From positions 1 to 25,470 of the forward strand of contig JBLHRR010000074.1 of the NCBI GenBank assembly GCA_047626155.1: DNA of 25,470 nucleotides. Direction: 5' to 3'. Below the pieces are notes generated by a model. That model did no database searches. It saw nothing but the letters and a program-made list of their open reading frames with translations, and was not told the DNA's origin. Shown here piece by piece: positions 1-6,509 of this stretch. A program made the position numbers and the translations under genes. The DNA comes from CALGLS01 sp047626155. Lineage in GTDB: Bacteria > Bacteroidota > Bacteroidia > Chitinophagales > Saprospiraceae. How positions within the stretch are numbered: position 1 is the first letter of the stretch; each line of letters begins with the position of its first letter.

Positions 1-453
1 GCTGGTATCCGTCCAGCCATTAACGTAGGTATCTCGGTATCTCGTGTAGGTGGTAACGCACAGATCAAAGCGATGAAGAAAGTATCTGGTACTTTGAAAT
101 TGGATCAGGCGCAGTTCCGTGAGCTAGAAGCTTTCGCGAAATTCGGATCTGACCTTGATGCAGCCACTACTGCCATCCTTGCAAAAGGACAACGTAACGT
201 AGAAATTTTGAAGCAAGCTCAGTACTCTCCAATGACTGTTGAGAAGCAGGTAGCAATTATCTACCTTGGTTCTAAAGGTTTGTTGAGTAAAATCCCATTG
301 GATAAAGTACAAGACTTCCAGGAAAACTTCCTTACTACTTTGGAGAACAAATTCCCTGAGGTATTGGATACTTTCCGCGCAGGTAAGTTGACTCCTGAAG
401 CAACAGATGCAGTAACTAAGTTGGCTGCTGAGCTTTCTGGACAGTATTCGTAA
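1..453 (+). CDS. atpA: ATP synthase F1 subunit alpha, C-terminal part (5' end outside window)
   Basis: Reading frame 1 is open from the first base to the TAA at 451-453 and gives about 150 residues, so the gene begins before the window. The translation starts inside the very conserved segment AGIRPAINVGISVSRVGGNA, with VSRVGG belonging to the alpha-subunit catalytic-interface region, and continues through the helical C-terminal domain (GTLKLDQAQFRELEAFAKFG, then the DLD-AAT stretch) to a normal alpha-subunit end. The internal ATG at 73 is not the start. The protein is the non-catalytic nucleotide-binding subunit of the F1 head, on the cytoplasmic face of the membrane. The atpG gene follows on the same strand, as in the usual atpA-atpG order, but 560 bp away because another gene lies between them. 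Identification is secure. Confidence 0.97.
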   Translation, partial: AGIRPAINVGISVSRVGGNAQIKAMKKVSGTLKLDQAQFRELEAFAKFGSDLDAATTAILAKGQRNVEILKQAQYSPMTVEKQVAIIYLGSKGLLSKIPLDKVQDFQENFLTTLENKFPEVLDTFRAGKLTPEATDAVTKLAAELSGQYS

Positions 454-483
454 TTAACTGTTGACCGTTGACTGTTGACTTTG
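453..483. repeat. left copy of GTTGAC-type inverted repeat flanking the IVS gene
   Basis: Starting at the last base of the atpA stop codon, the sequence is built of ATTAACTGTTGAC-like units (TTAACTG, TTGACCG, TTGACTG, TTGACTTT). A related array in the opposite orientation is at 974-1010, just before atpG. A further unit (GAACTGTTGAC) is near 505-517, inside a loose hairpin closed by CACCGT/ACGGTG. The two arrays bracket the four-helix-bundle gene. Short irregular repeats of this kind occur in Bacteroidota intergenic DNA; what they do is not known to me. Confidence 0.7.
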
Positions 484-570
484 AAATAACGCACCGTGTA
501 GGAGGAGAACTGTTGACTATTTAAAATAGTACGGTGTGTAATTGAGTTGTTAGCTTTGAAATGATAGGTT

Positions 571-927
571 ATGAGAAACTTTAGAAAGTACGAAGTATAT
601 CAAGACGCAATGAATTTTGTGGTGGAGGTATATCGAATAACAAAAAAGTTTCCACAGGAAGAAAAGTATGGGTTGACTAGTCAGATCAGAAGAGCAACAG
701 TTAGCATACCGTCGAATATCGCGGAGGGTGCTGGGAGGGAAAGTGAAAAAGAATTTAAAAGATACATTGAAATCTCTATAGGCTCTAGCTTTGAAGTAGA
801 AACACAACTTACGATAGCTTATAGATTAGAATATTTGGAGACTTCAGTATTTGAAACAGGCCTAAAAAGATTACAAACAATACAAAGGCAATTAACTGGC
901 CTTCGAAATAAGCTAAAGGAAAAGTAA
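571..927 (+). CDS. four-helix-bundle protein (23S rRNA intervening-sequence, IVS, family)
   Basis: This 118-residue protein has the signature of the IVS/'four helix bundle protein' family (PF05635 type): N-terminal FRKYEVYQDAM, then FPQEEKYGLTSQIRRATVSI, the hallmark PSNIAEGAGRESEKEFKRYI and a C-terminal long helix. The length matches the family norm of 115-125 residues, so it looks intact. Family members were first seen inside intervening sequences of 23S rRNA genes in Leptospira and Coxiella and are frequent as stand-alone genes in Bacteroidota; they form pentameric helical bundles and their biochemical role is not settled. Here the gene lies inside the ATP synthase operon, on the same strand, bracketed by inverted GTTGAC-type repeats and followed by a 12-bp hairpin that overlaps its stop codon. 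That context suggests it arrived as a cassette. ATG at 571 is the natural start because the MRNFRKYEVYQDA beginning is typical. Confidence 0.9.
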   Translation: MRNFRKYEVYQDAMNFVVEVYRITKKFPQEEKYGLTSQIRRATVSIPSNIAEGAGRESEKEFKRYIEISIGSSFEVETQLTIAYRLEYLETSVFETGLKRLQTIQRQLTGLRNKLKEK

Positions 928-957
928 ACCTTCAGCTTATCAGTTAGGTTTACTTTT
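920..957 (+). terminator. hairpin overlapping the IVS gene stop codon
   Basis: AAAAGTAAACCT (920-931) pairs perfectly with AGGTTTACTTTT (946-957) around a 14-nt loop; the TAA stop of the IVS gene (925-927) is inside the 5' arm. The 3' arm ends in four T. It could stop IVS transcripts or partly attenuate read-through into atpG. The T run is short, so strong termination is doubtful. Confidence 0.55.
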
Positions 958-973
958 AGCCAGCGTTAGTGGG

Positions 974-1010
974 AAAGTCAACAGTTAATAGTCAAAAGTC
1001 AATAGTTAAT
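974..1010. repeat. right copy of GTTGAC-type inverted repeat, directly before atpG
   Basis: AAAGTCAACAGTTAATAG followed by TCAAAAGTCAATAGTTAAT is, on the other strand, a set of TTAACT/TTGAC units matching the left array at 453-483 in inverted orientation. It ends four bases before the atpG ATG at 1014, so it forms the immediate leader of atpG. It is open in the atpG frame back to a GTG at 969, which creates a spurious 15-residue N-terminal extension. Confidence 0.7.
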
Positions 1011-1013
1011 AAA

Positions 1014-1919
1014 ATGGGTGCAAATTTAAAAGAAGTAAGAGAACGGATTAAGTCAGTCAAATCTACACAGCAGATCACCAGAGCCATGAAGATGGTTTCG
1101 GCAGCAAAGCTACGTAGAGCACAAATGGCTATCACTGATTTGCGACCATATGCAAACCGTCTTAATAGCATGCTGGTCAACATACTTTCTAATATAGAAG
1201 GTGGTGGATCTAACGTTTTTGGAACGGAACGTATAGTGAAGAAAGCAATGGTAGTGGTGGTGACTTCGAATAGAGGTTTGTGCGGTGCGTTTAATTCCAA
1301 TATCATAAAATCAGCAGTTGCAACTATCGAAGGTCGTTATGCTGATTTAAAGGATAATGGTAATTTGACAATCTTGACTATTGGGAAAAAAGGAAACGAC
1401 TACTTCAAGAAGCGTTATATGAATTGCAATAAAATCACAGAACACGCAGAGTTGTTCAGTGATTTAAGTTTTGATAATGTAGCGACTGTTTCTCAAATGA
1501 TCATGGACGAATTTGTCGAAGGTAACTATGACTCGGTACACGTCTCTTATGGTCGTTTTAAAAATGCAGGAATGCAGTTTGCAGAAACAGAACGTTTTTT
1601 ACCGGTTCGTACACTAGACCCAGCTACAACAGAGGATAATTCTACTAGCAAGTCACGTGCGGATTATATCTTCGAGCCAGACGAAAAAACATTGTTGGAT
1701 CAATTAGTACCTAGTATATTGAAGACGACTTTCCAGAAATTTTTACTGGATACAAATGCCTCAGAACATGGTGCACGTATGACAGCAATGGAGAAGGCAA
1801 CGGAGAATGCAGAAGATATGTTGAAGGACTTGAAGATCACTTACAACAAAGCACGACAGGAATCAATTACGAAAGAACTTTCGGAAATTGTTGGTGGTGC
1901 GGCGGCATTGGAAGGGTAG
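1014..1919 (+). CDS. atpG: ATP synthase F1 subunit gamma
   Basis: The product (301 residues) is the central rotor shaft of F1, turning inside the alpha3-beta3 head and coupling proton flow to ATP synthesis. The N-terminus ANLKEVRERIKSVKSTQQIT followed by RAMKMVSAAKLRRAQ is the classic gamma signature, and the C-terminal helix MTAMEKATENAEDMLKDL then ITYNKARQESITKELSEI is equally diagnostic. The length is normal for Bacteroidota, which carry a somewhat longer insert in the middle Rossmann-like domain. I chose ATG 1014 over the in-frame GTG at 969 because the family starts with M-x-NLKEVRxRI and the upstream 15 codons are translated repeat. The gene is separated from atpA by the IVS cassette, and its leader is the right-hand inverted repeat. 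A strong terminator follows. Confidence 0.97.
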   Translation: MGANLKEVRERIKSVKSTQQITRAMKMVSAAKLRRAQMAITDLRPYANRLNSMLVNILSNIEGGGSNVFGTERIVKKAMVVVVTSNRGLCGAFNSNIIKSAVATIEGRYADLKDNGNLTILTIGKKGNDYFKKRYMNCNKITEHAELFSDLSFDNVATVSQMIMDEFVEGNYDSVHVSYGRFKNAGMQFAETERFLPVRTLDPATTEDNSTSKSRADYIFEPDEKTLLDQLVPSILKTTFQKFLLDTNASEHGARMTAMEKATENAEDMLKDLKITYNKARQESITKELSEIVGGAAALEG

Positions 1920-1945
1920 GTGTAACAAACAAAATACAAAAGAAG

Positions 1946-1979
1946 AAAAAAGCTTCATCCGATTGGGTGGGGCTTTTTT
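1946..1979 (+). terminator. rho-independent terminator of the atp operon
   Basis: The arms AAAAAAGCTTCATCC (1946-1960) and GGGTGGGGCTTTTTT (1965-1979) pair over 15 positions, allowing G-T wobbles, with a GATT loop and a run of seven T. It lies 26 bp after the atpG stop codon. Confidence 0.9.
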
Positions 1980-2192
1980 TGTTTGGGGAGAGATACCTCA
2001 CAGGCAGAGCTGAGGCTCTATTGGATTTATTGTTATGTTTGCAGTAGCTATGTATCCATTCCATATGATGGTGTGGTCGTAATTTTATAAGCGCGTGTTA
2101 ATTGAAAAGAACAAAACGGCTAACGCTCCAAAACGTTAGATATGATTGCTATGCCTTATTGAAATTAATATTTAACCCTAAAAGAATAAAAA

Positions 2193-2420
2193 ATGAAACC
2201 TAAAACACGCCAAGAGATCGCCCAAGAATTAATTGTTTCCAGAACGACACTTTATCGGTTATTGAAGAGAGAAGGTATTAAGCTTCCGAAGGAGCTTTTG
2301 TATGCTAGAGAGCAGAAGATGATTTATGAGAAGTTAGGGATATCACACAGTCATCTGGAAATACTGCCCGAATTGATTGGGCAAACACAGGCACAGCTAC
2401 GTTTACAGTTACGGCGCTAA
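2193..2420 (+). CDS. small helix-turn-helix protein, C-terminus probably replaced by unrelated sequence
   Basis: The 75-residue reading frame begins with MKPKTRQEIAQELIVSRTTL and YRLLKREGIKLPKELL, a clear helix-turn-helix pattern (QEIAQELIVSRTTLYRLLK, residues about 7-25) like small DNA-binding proteins common in Bacteroidota. From about residue 50 (codon near 2342) the frame overlaps DNA that reads in another frame as the end of a PKD-like surface domain (see 2342-2473). The last 25 residues, rich in Q, L and R, are therefore probably accidental and the original C-terminus lost. Upstream, AACCCTAAAAGAATAAAAA precedes the ATG with no clear Shine-Dalgarno sequence, which is usual in this phylum. 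The gene may still make a DNA-binding domain or be inactive; its function cannot be assigned. Confidence 0.5.
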   Translation: MKPKTRQEIAQELIVSRTTLYRLLKREGIKLPKELLYAREQKMIYEKLGISHSHLEILPELIGQTQAQLRLQLRR

Positions 2421-2473
2421 ATACCTGTTCAGGTTTAACCAGCTCATCTTCAATTAACATAACTGTAAATTAA
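2342..2473 (+). pseudogene. relic: C-terminal end of a PKD-like / Ig-like surface-protein domain
   Basis: In the frame starting at 2342 the sequence reads ITQSSGNTARIDWANTGTAT, then FTVTALNTCSGLTSSSSINI, TVN and a TAA at 2471-2473. The pattern W-x-N-x-G-T-A-T-F-T-V-T-A-x-N-x-C-x-G is the end of a PKD-like beta-sandwich unit as found in large repetitive Bacteroidota surface proteins. There is no start codon and stops occur a few codons upstream (TGA near 2320), so only the tail remains. It overlaps the 3' part of the helix-turn-helix frame, implying a rearrangement junction near 2335-2345. The lipoprotein gene begins 12 bp after its stop. Confidence 0.5.
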
Positions 2474-2485
2474 ACTAATCTTATT

Positions 2486-3217
2486 ATGAAAGCAAAGACT
2501 CTATTATTCACATTATGTTTCTGTTTATTATTATCTTCTGGCTGTAAAAAGGAAGAATTGATTCCAAAAGTTACAGAAGACCTTGAATTCATATGTGAGA
2601 GCGGGACCTCAACTTCTTTTTTCAATGGATTTATGGGAGATAAACACTTTTGTTATTACGAGGATGTTGCAGATTACGATAAAGAGATTTCGATAACTTC
2701 AGGTTTCCGTACCGATGGGCCAACTACTTCCAACGATGTTGATTCTATGGATGTTTCTAATTTCCGAGTTTGGGGGAATTTGGGGTTTAGACCAAAACCT
2801 GTTTTTACAACCTCAGCAGTAGGTTTCTTTCCACATCTAAAGCATTATATTTTTATTGAAACTCCTACATCCTCAGAAAACAAACCGCTTTCTGAATTAA
2901 TTGAACAGCATCTTACAAAAACTGGTAATTTACCAATTCGCAGTGATGTGATTGATAATCTAGAAGGCTTTAATATCGTTTTTCATTTTAATGATCGAGA
3001 AGAAGGAGTTTCTATGATTTTTGAAACTGCCTATGGTAACCAAGAAGACAGTTATCTCAGAATTCGAGAATTAGAAATTAACGAGTTCCCTGGAACAGAG
3101 ACTAAGCAATACACAGTCACCTTTGAATTTAGCTGTAAACTGTATTATAGTAGAAATACTAATAGTTTTTATGATGAAATTCGTAATGCAGAAATGGTAC
3201 TAGACTTTTATATTTAA
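2486..3217 (+). CDS. hypothetical lipoprotein
   Basis: The 243-residue product begins with a lipoprotein signal: MKAKTLLFTLCFCLLLSSGC, with Lys residues, a hydrophobic core and a lipobox ending at Cys20, followed by KKEE. It is therefore exported and lipid-anchored, probably in the outer membrane. The mature part has no motif I recognise; it contains alternating hydrophobic and polar stretches suggesting beta structure, and Cys residues near 38 and 56. Near relatives may exist as 'hypothetical protein' in Saprospiria. It sits between two gene relics (2342-2473 and 3220-3396), and its stop codon is almost fused to the second, so it may itself be a recent arrival. No promoter is evident. The function is unknown. 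Confidence 0.7.
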   Translation: MKAKTLLFTLCFCLLLSSGCKKEELIPKVTEDLEFICESGTSTSFFNGFMGDKHFCYYEDVADYDKEISITSGFRTDGPTTSNDVDSMDVSNFRVWGNLGFRPKPVFTTSAVGFFPHLKHYIFIETPTSSENKPLSELIEQHLTKTGNLPIRSDVIDNLEGFNIVFHFNDREEGVSMIFETAYGNQEDSYLRIRELEINEFPGTETKQYTVTFEFSCKLYYSRNTNSFYDEIRNAEMVLDFYI

Positions 3218-3219
3218 AC

Positions 3220-3396
3220 CGTTATGAGCGGGTAGAATTCTGTCAACAAAAGCGTAAGGTCTTTGAAAAGGTAACAAAAACGAGCAAGCAACTTTTTCTG
3301 GTATTAATCACAACATTCGGCTTGATAGACAATGCACACAGCCTAGATGCAATAGATCAGACCTTAAGTTTAGATGATTTGTTTTTAGATGACTAA
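3220..3396 (+). pseudogene. relic: 3' end of an AAA-family ATP-binding protein
   Basis: Beginning right after the lipoprotein stop codon, the frame RYERVEFCQQKRKVFEKVTK continues TSKQLFLVLITTFGLIDNAH and SLDAIDQTLSLDDLFLDD to TAA at 3394-3396. The pattern VFxxVTKTxKQLFLxLITTFG...TLDxLF matches, as far as I recall, the C-terminus of the widespread Bacteroidota AAA 'ATP-binding protein' family of likely selfish or defence-related ATPases. No ATPase domain or start codon is present, so only about 58 codons of tail survive. The assignment rests on memory of the family and needs a search. Confidence 0.45.
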
Positions 3397-3426
3397 TTCC
3401 CCAATATTCCCTATCTTACCAAGCTA

Positions 3427-3549
3427 AGTAACAAAAAAAATAACTTCAGCATCTGCCTTGTAAAGTTCTGACCGTAACGATCAGAGGGAGAGTAGGTTAG
3501 GAGTTTTCAAGGCGTGTAAAGATGCTGAGATTGTTTTTTGTGTAATACT
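3427..3549 (+). repeat. structured element, copy A (conserved ends and loop, long imperfect stem)
   Basis: The 123-nt unit starts AGTAACAA, ends GTTTTTTGTGTAATACT, and folds on itself. CAGCATCT (3447-3454) pairs with AGATGCTG (3520-3527); GCCTTG (3455-3460) pairs with CAAGGC (3508-3513); GTGTAA (3514-3519) bulges from the 3' side; AAA/TTT continue inward past a T-T mismatch. The A-rich left end also pairs loosely with the T-rich right end. The centre holds GACC (3470-3473) and AGGGAGAGT (3485-3493). Its ends match copy C (8140-8264, minus strand) although the stem bases differ. The last base lies 12 bp before the ATG of the nucleotidyltransferase at 3562, so if transcribed it forms that gene's leader. 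It could be a mobile palindromic element, an RNA leader, or both. Confidence 0.7.
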
Positions 3550-3561
3550 AAATTAACGACC

Positions 3562-4563
3562 ATGTCCATAAAAGCCATTATCCCAGTTGCAGGTGCAGGC
3601 GTTCGGCTCCGTCCCCACACCTATACTCAACCTAAGCCACTAATACCGGTTGCAGGAAAACCCATCATTTCATTCACCATAGATCAGCTCATTGCCGTAG
3701 GCGTCGAAGACTTTGTATTCGTTATCGGCTATTTGGGAGAGAAGATTCAGAACTATATAGAACGAGAATATCCGAATCTGAAAAAGCAGTTTGTCAAGCA
3801 GCAAGTACGGAAAGGTTCTGCTCATGCGATCCTGACCGCTAAGGAAGCTTTACAAGGTGTAGAGGAAGCTTTTATCGTTTTTGGTGATGCTATTTTGGAG
3901 GTTGATTTTCAAAAGTTTATTGATGAGCCTTTATCTTCGGTTGGGGTTAAAAAGGTAACAGAGCCCTGGTCTTTTGGTGTAGTGGAATTATCTTCCGATG
4001 GATTGGTTAAACGTATGATTGAAAAGCCAAGCATTCCTAAGTCAGACCTCGCTATGGTTGGCCTCTACAAAATAAAAGAAGTCCCGGCTTTACTTGAAGC
4101 GGTGGAATATAATATTGAAAATAAAGTAATCACTCACGGAGAATACCACCTCACTGATGCGCTCATGCGTATGGTGACGAAAGGGGTGAAATTCACTCCG
4201 ATTCACGTCAACAAATGGTTCGATTGCGCCAAAAAAGAAGTACTGCTGAAGACCAATGCCATGCTCTTGGATAAAGAAGGTTTTGCTTCTTCTGATTTGC
4301 CACATTATGAAAGTTCAATCATCGTCCACCCAGTTAGTATTGGGAAGGGCTGTCAGATTTCAAACTCCATCATCGGTCCTCACGTGACCATCGGAGAAAA
4401 TGCGACGATCAATTATTCCATTGTTAAAGAATCTATTATTGGGAATTACGCTACTATCAGAGATATTGTATTGCAGCAATCCATAGTGGGTTCTGATGCA
4501 GCGATTAAGGGAGGGCGTCAGAGTTTGAATATTGGAGATAATACGGAAATTGATTTTAGTTAA
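3562..4563 (+). CDS. sugar-nucleotide nucleotidyltransferase (glucose-1-phosphate thymidylyltransferase-like) with left-handed beta-helix
   Basis: The 333-residue protein transfers a nucleotide from an NTP to a sugar phosphate to make an NDP-sugar for polysaccharide or glycoconjugate synthesis. Residues 1-35 (AIIPVAGAGVRLRPHT, PKPLIPVAGKPI) contain the G-x-G-x-RL-RP...PKPL-PV-GKP signature of the nucleotidyltransferase fold. FGDAILEVDF near residue 110 supplies the metal-binding Asp region, and HLTDAL and KWFDC are typical later motifs. From about residue 252 hexapeptide repeats (VSIGKGCQI, SIIGPHVTIGENATI, SIIGNYATI) form a left-handed beta-helix. The sugar and the base cannot be told from sequence. 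ATG 3562 is preferred because MSIKAIIPVAGAG is the family start; the upstream TTG at 3538 lies inside element A. A bidirectional terminator follows. Confidence 0.9.
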   Translation: MSIKAIIPVAGAGVRLRPHTYTQPKPLIPVAGKPIISFTIDQLIAVGVEDFVFVIGYLGEKIQNYIEREYPNLKKQFVKQQVRKGSAHAILTAKEALQGVEEAFIVFGDAILEVDFQKFIDEPLSSVGVKKVTEPWSFGVVELSSDGLVKRMIEKPSIPKSDLAMVGLYKIKEVPALLEAVEYNIENKVITHGEYHLTDALMRMVTKGVKFTPIHVNKWFDCAKKEVLLKTNAMLLDKEGFASSDLPHYESSIIVHPVSIGKGCQISNSIIGPHVTIGENATINYSIVKESIIGNYATIRDIVLQQSIVGSDAAIKGGRQSLNIGDNTEIDFS

Positions 4564-4640
4564 TTGGTGAAAAAGGTAACCGCAACGACGCTACGAAGGC
4601 GCTACGAGAAGAGTCCTGTTTACTTATTATAGTACAATAA

Positions 4641-4682
4641 AAAAGCCCCAGATGGATTCTTAGGAATCCGTCTGGGGCTTTT
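4641..4682. terminator. bidirectional terminator between convergent genes
   Basis: AAAAGCCCCAGATGGATTC (4641-4659) pairs over 19 positions (one G-T) with 4664-4682 around a TTAG loop, with A and T runs outside both arms. It can serve the plus-strand nucleotidyltransferase and the minus-strand polyferredoxin gene ending at 4708. Confidence 0.92.
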
Positions 4683-4707
4683 GCGTGTGAAGAGAAATGA
4701 AGATTGA

Positions 4708-6498
4708 TTAACCAACAAGTCTGACCTTCCCATTCTGAATATGAATCCCTTTCAACTCCGTAGTTCGCTCGCTAATATCCGCTGATCCATTCTCCAATTT
4801 CAAAACACCTCTTGGACAAACTGCAGCACAAATACCGCAACCAACACAAGAAGCTCTGACGATGTTCTGTCCTTTTTGCGCATAAGCTCGTACATCGATT
4901 CCCATTTCACAATATGTGGAACAATTACCACAAGAGATACATTGACCGCCGTTGGTGGTGATTCGGAATCGGGATTTGAAACGTTGTACTAAACCAAGGT
5001 AACCGGCTAAGGGGCAACCAAAACGGCACCAGGTTCTATTTCCCATCAGGGGATAAAAACCTGTACCGACAACCCCCGCAAATGCAGACCCGATGAGGAA
5101 GCCATACCATTGGCGAACAGTATCGGTATTTAAAAATAAGAGCTGTTTATTTCCGGTAAAATAACTATAAAGAACGCCTATGGTCATCAGAACCGCGAAG
5201 AGTAATACGCCGTGAATAATATAGCGTTCGTATTTCCAAGCCTTGACGCTCTTATCCGAAAGTTGACGATAAGGGTCTCCCATTGTTTCGGCTAAACCAC
5301 CGCAACCACAGACCCAGCTACAGTACCATCTCTTACCAAAAAAGTAAGTAAACAAAGGAACGCCAATGAGCGCTAACACGATACCCCAGACCAACATGAA
5401 AATACCGAAATTGCCACTACTAATTAACTGGTTTATATTCCAGTCGAAAAAGAAAGTATAATTGAGTGGCCAAATGTTTTTGAAATCATACCAAGGTTGA
5501 TTTAGGCGAACCATCATTTCCGGAATCAAAAAGGCGAAGGCTGTTTGGAAGAACATTACGGAGGTGGTTCGAATCATTTGATAGCGATTATGTCTGTATT
5601 TCGCAATCATTCTGATCCCCATTACAATAACGATAATGGTATACAAAAAACCATATAAAAACCATTGACTAGCAGCATTTCCGCTTAAGAATCTGCTAAG
5701 AGGATCAACTAATGCTATCCAATTAGTGATGTAATGCGGAGCCCAATAAAGTAAAATGTAAAAGAGGATTAAGAAGATACCAGCGATTACTCCAAACCAT
5801 CCGGTTATGTCAGGTGATGCCGAACGTGTTGGGGCATTTTCTTTTTCCCCTCCCTTATTGACGAGGTAATAAGTAAGCCCCATAGCAACGAGTGAAAGTA
5901 TCGGAAAAAAGAGGGAATAGCCCATATAAACGATACCATAAAGTAGGCTACAGGCAATGGTGCTAAGTAAGAAGAAGGTACGAACATTGAGTTGTAATCC
6001 TCTTGTTAATGAATTGTGGTAAATATTATTGTTTTTTATACCCGGAAGTAAATTGAACATTGGAAGAACGTAAAGTAAGCCGCCTATAATTCCAAAACCA
6101 AAAGTCAAAAAGAAAAACAGAGGTACATTGTTAGGGAGTAAGCCACCCGCAGAAGATTTTACGTTTTCAAAAATATAACCTTTGATTTCCCAATCCCCAA
6201 TTTTATAATCCCACTCGCCAACACCATCCGGTAATCCAGCTGTAGCCTTTTTATTTAGCGAGCTTTGACTCTTATTTAATACATCTTTAAAAGCAGAGAT
6301 AAAGCTGACATTAGAGGTGAAAGTCTTCCCTAAAATGCCTGCGTTTTTAGCTTCTGCTAATATTTCACTTTTGTGAAATTCTGATTTTACGGATAAGTTT
6401 TCGGCAGTTAATGTATAATTGCTGAAGCCAAGCGATAAGATAAAAACACCAATGGCCGTCATCAATAAGCCTATTCCGATTTTTTGTATTAAGTTCAT
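4708..6498 (-). CDS. membrane polyferredoxin, NapH-like 4Fe-4S binding protein
   Basis: The 596-residue protein has an N-terminal membrane segment (about 5-25), a probable extracytoplasmic stretch to about residue 120, then several hydrophobic segments (about 126-150, 172-215, 233-255, 275-298, 312-330, 363-388, 428-448, 465-485). Paired Cys motifs WYCSWVCGCG (C393, C397, C399) and WCRFGCP (C491, C495) are typical of NapH/NosR/CcoG-type membrane proteins. Two classical [4Fe-4S] motifs follow: CISCGNCSTYC (520-530) and CVGCGICAAVCP (551-562). Such proteins move electrons across or into the membrane, often between the quinone pool and a soluble redox partner. The FAD/NAD(P) oxidoreductase gene is 11 bp upstream on the same strand, so they very likely form one operon and one electron path. 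Partner and acceptor are unknown. The ferredoxin domain side is probably cytoplasmic. Confidence 0.88.
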   Translation of the reverse strand: MNLIQKIGIGLLMTAIGVFILSLGFSNYTLTAENLSVKSEFHKSEILAEAKNAGILGKTFTSNVSFISAFKDVLNKSQSSLNKKATAGLPDGVGEWDYKIGDWEIKGYIFENVKSSAGGLLPNNVPLFFFLTFGFGIIGGLLYVLPMFNLLPGIKNNNIYHNSLTRGLQLNVRTFFLLSTIACSLLYGIVYMGYSLFFPILSLVAMGLTYYLVNKGGEKENAPTRSASPDITGWFGVIAGIFLILFYILLYWAPHYITNWIALVDPLSRFLSGNAASQWFLYGFLYTIIVIVMGIRMIAKYRHNRYQMIRTTSVMFFQTAFAFLIPEMMVRLNQPWYDFKNIWPLNYTFFFDWNINQLISSGNFGIFMLVWGIVLALIGVPLFTYFFGKRWYCSWVCGCGGLAETMGDPYRQLSDKSVKAWKYERYIIHGVLLFAVLMTIGVLYSYFTGNKQLLFLNTDTVRQWYGFLIGSAFAGVVGTGFYPLMGNRTWCRFGCPLAGYLGLVQRFKSRFRITTNGGQCISCGNCSTYCEMGIDVRAYAQKGQNIVRASCVGCGICAAVCPRGVLKLENGSADISERTTELKGIHIQNGKVRLVG

Positions 6499-6509
6499 TG
6501 TGTATAGGT

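Noticed and set aside
969..1013. GTG start giving atpG a 15-residue extension
   Set aside because: The extension is translated inverted repeat. The family N-terminus begins at ATG 1014.
1988..2019. GAGAGAT followed by a 5-bp hairpin with TGAG loop, resembling 8020-8042 (CTGTC-TGAG-GACAG)
   Set aside because: The stems are short and the shared part is too small; two such hairpins are expected by chance in AT-rich gaps.
2112..2140. CTAACG/CGTTAG palindrome in the gap before the helix-turn-helix gene, considered as an attC-like or IS end
   Set aside because: Six base pairs only, with no integrase, transposase or second copy in the window.
3427..3549. Copy A considered as a CRISPR repeat, tRNA or known riboswitch
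   Set aside because: There are no regularly spaced direct repeats, no tRNA arm pattern, and no riboswitch consensus that I recognise.
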